Below are positions 6,196-7,245 of a stretch of DNA of 7,245 bases, in pieces. Source of the stretch: Nitrospirota bacterium. Its GTDB lineage: Bacteria; Nitrospirota; Thermodesulfovibrionia; Thermodesulfovibrionales; UBA1546. The translations under genes were made by a program, and so were the position numbers. The stretch is from contig SCSY01000007.1 of NCBI GenBank assembly GCA_004298625.1, forward strand, positions 1 to 7,245, read 5' to 3'. How positions within the stretch are numbered: position 1 is the first letter of the stretch; each line of letters begins with the position of its first letter. Below the pieces are notes generated by a model, which saw nothing but the letters and a program-made list of their open reading frames with translations, was not told the DNA's origin and made no database searches.

Positions 6196-7245
6196 CTCTT
6201 ATTTGCCGGCAGCCTCAACCTGAAAGTAGTCCCTGCGCCTGTGCTGTCAACTGAGATTATGCCTCCATGAGATATGATGATCTTATGCACTATTGCAAGG
6301 CCGAGTCCTGTGCCTTTTTCTTTTGTTGTATAGAATGGAAGAAAGATTTTATCCTTGATGCCTTCGCTCATCCCATGCCCGGTGTCTGAAACTGCTATCT
6401 CCACGTAATCCCGCAGCTCTTTATACCCGAAGCTCAGCCGTCCGCCGTCTCTCATCGCCTCGACCGAATTCTGAATAAGGTTTGTAAATGCCTGCCTCAA
6501 CAGTATTTCATCGCCTGATATAGAGAGCGCTTTATCAATATCCATAAAGACCTCTATATTGCCGCCTGCGCCGATTATGCTTGCTATACAACTCTGTATC
6601 ACTTCATAAAGATTAACTCTGGAAATTGTTAAATCTACCGGCCTTGCAAAAGACAGGAAATCCGAGATAATCCTGTCCATAACATCAACTTCTTTTGATA
6701 TGGCCTCAACAGTCGGCATTAGTGACGCATCCGCCTTTTTGGAAAGTAATTTTGCATAGCCGGCAATAACTCCCAGGGGATTTCTAAGCTCATGAGCAAT
6801 GCCTGCGGACATCTCCCCAAGGCTTGAGAGCCGTTCCCTGAGTTCTGCCTGGGATTCAAGGGCCTTAAGCTCCGTGAGGTCCGTAAAGACAAGAATATGG
6901 CCTATTTCCCTTTCTTCGCTGTCTCGAAGGGGGGAAAATGCAAGACCCAGCCATATCCATCGGCCGCTCGACGTCCGGAACTGGATTTCTCCTCTCTCAA
7001 AGGATTTATTTTCTTTAATAATATTTGATAGCGGCTTGCCCAAGACTTCCATGTAGTCCTTTCCAATTGTATTTTCCGCCTTAAGTTCGAGAATTTTTTC
7101 TGCAGGAGAGTTTATGCTCTTAATCTTCATTTCCCTGTCAAAACTTATTACTCCGCTTGGGACGCTCTGCAGAATATTTTTATTATAGCTCTCAACATCC
7201 CCTGCTCTTTGCTCCGCAAGCTTCCTTAATATCTCCAGTTCTTTT
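6192..7245 (-). CDS. PAS-domain sensor histidine kinase (5' end cut by window)
   Basis: The frame stays open from the stop at 6192 to the window edge, so the Met at 7130 is internal and the true start lies beyond 7245; 350 residues are visible. In visible numbering: a helical, possibly coiled-coil stretch (1-20); a PAS domain (about 22-125, from ILQSVPSGVISFDRE to the IGHILVFTDLTELK strand); and a HisKA dimerisation helix with AGIAHELRNPLG (phospho-acceptor H151). The ATPase domain has N box NLIQN (255-259), DTGHGM (287-292) and GTGLGL (311-316). All catalytic motifs are intact. The layout is that of NtrB/PilS/AtoS-type kinases, whose partners are often sigma-54 activators. No receiver domain is present, and the partner regulator is not in the window. 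The hidden N terminus may carry membrane or sensor segments. The HEAT gene follows on the same strand after about 58 nt. Confidence 0.93.
   Translation of the reverse strand, partial: KELEILRKLAEQRAGDVESYNKNILQSVPSGVISFDREMKIKSINSPAEKILELKAENTIGKDYMEVLGKPLSNIIKENKSFERGEIQFRTSSGRWIWLGLAFSPLRDSEEREIGHILVFTDLTELKALESQAELRERLSSLGEMSAGIAHELRNPLGVIAGYAKLLSKKADASLMPTVEAISKEVDVMDRIISDFLSFARPVDLTISRVNLYEVIQSCIASIIGAGGNIEVFMDIDKALSISGDEILLRQAFTNLIQNSVEAMRDGGRLSFGYKELRDYVEIAVSDTGHGMSEGIKDKIFLPFYTTKEKGTGLGLAIVHKIIISHGGIISVDSTGAGTTFRLRLPANKS

Noticed and set aside
6192..7130. A complete 312-residue kinase starting at the Met at 7130
   Set aside because: That Met falls in the middle of the PAS domain, and the frame continues open to the window edge with PAS-like sequence.
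1..7245. CRISPR array, tRNA, rRNA or riboswitch
   Set aside because: No regularly spaced direct repeats, cloverleaf or known aptamer core was seen on either strand.

Overview
The window looks like a bacterial chromosome segment where the end of an integron gene-cassette array meets stable core genes. The organism is probably a Gram-negative environmental bacterium. A GlnRS of the bacterial type, a PAS histidine kinase, and HEAT and HD-GYP proteins sharing an N-terminal domain would fit Nitrospirota or Desulfobacterota-like lineages. This placement is inference and weak; no rRNA, tRNA or marker gene fixes it.

Left part (1-904): AT-rich accessory DNA with the layout of integron cassettes. An upstream reading frame ends at 67 inside a compact 59-nt attC-like element (62-120). 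An orphan membrane-anchored protein gene (131-775) follows almost at once. Its stop codon lies inside the first arm of a second, longer attC-like element (770-904). Both elements end in nearly the same block (GCGCCCC, G/T, GAGCA, then GTTA). No integrase is visible. By cassette orientation it would lie to the left, outside the window, which makes this the distal end of the array.

Junction (905-1542): a mazEF-type toxin-antitoxin pair with its own near-consensus promoter. A 7-bp inverted repeat sits over the -10 and is a likely autoregulatory operator. No attC follows mazF, so the pair marks either the chromosomal flank or a terminal cassette that has lost its site.

Middle (1543-3305): glnS, complete glutaminyl-tRNA synthetase, with a possible extended -10 so close to the ATG that the transcript may be leaderless.

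Right part (3309-7245, minus strand): three genes read right to left. They are a PAS-containing histidine kinase (5' end cut by the window edge), a HEAT-repeat protein, and an HD-GYP-like phosphohydrolase. The last two overlap by 4 bp (ATGA) and share a related N-terminal domain, so they probably work together, plausibly in a signalling pathway with the kinase and possibly cyclic-di-GMP. A candidate promoter between the kinase and the HEAT gene could uncouple the pair from the kinase. glnS and the HD gene converge with 3 nt between their stop codons.
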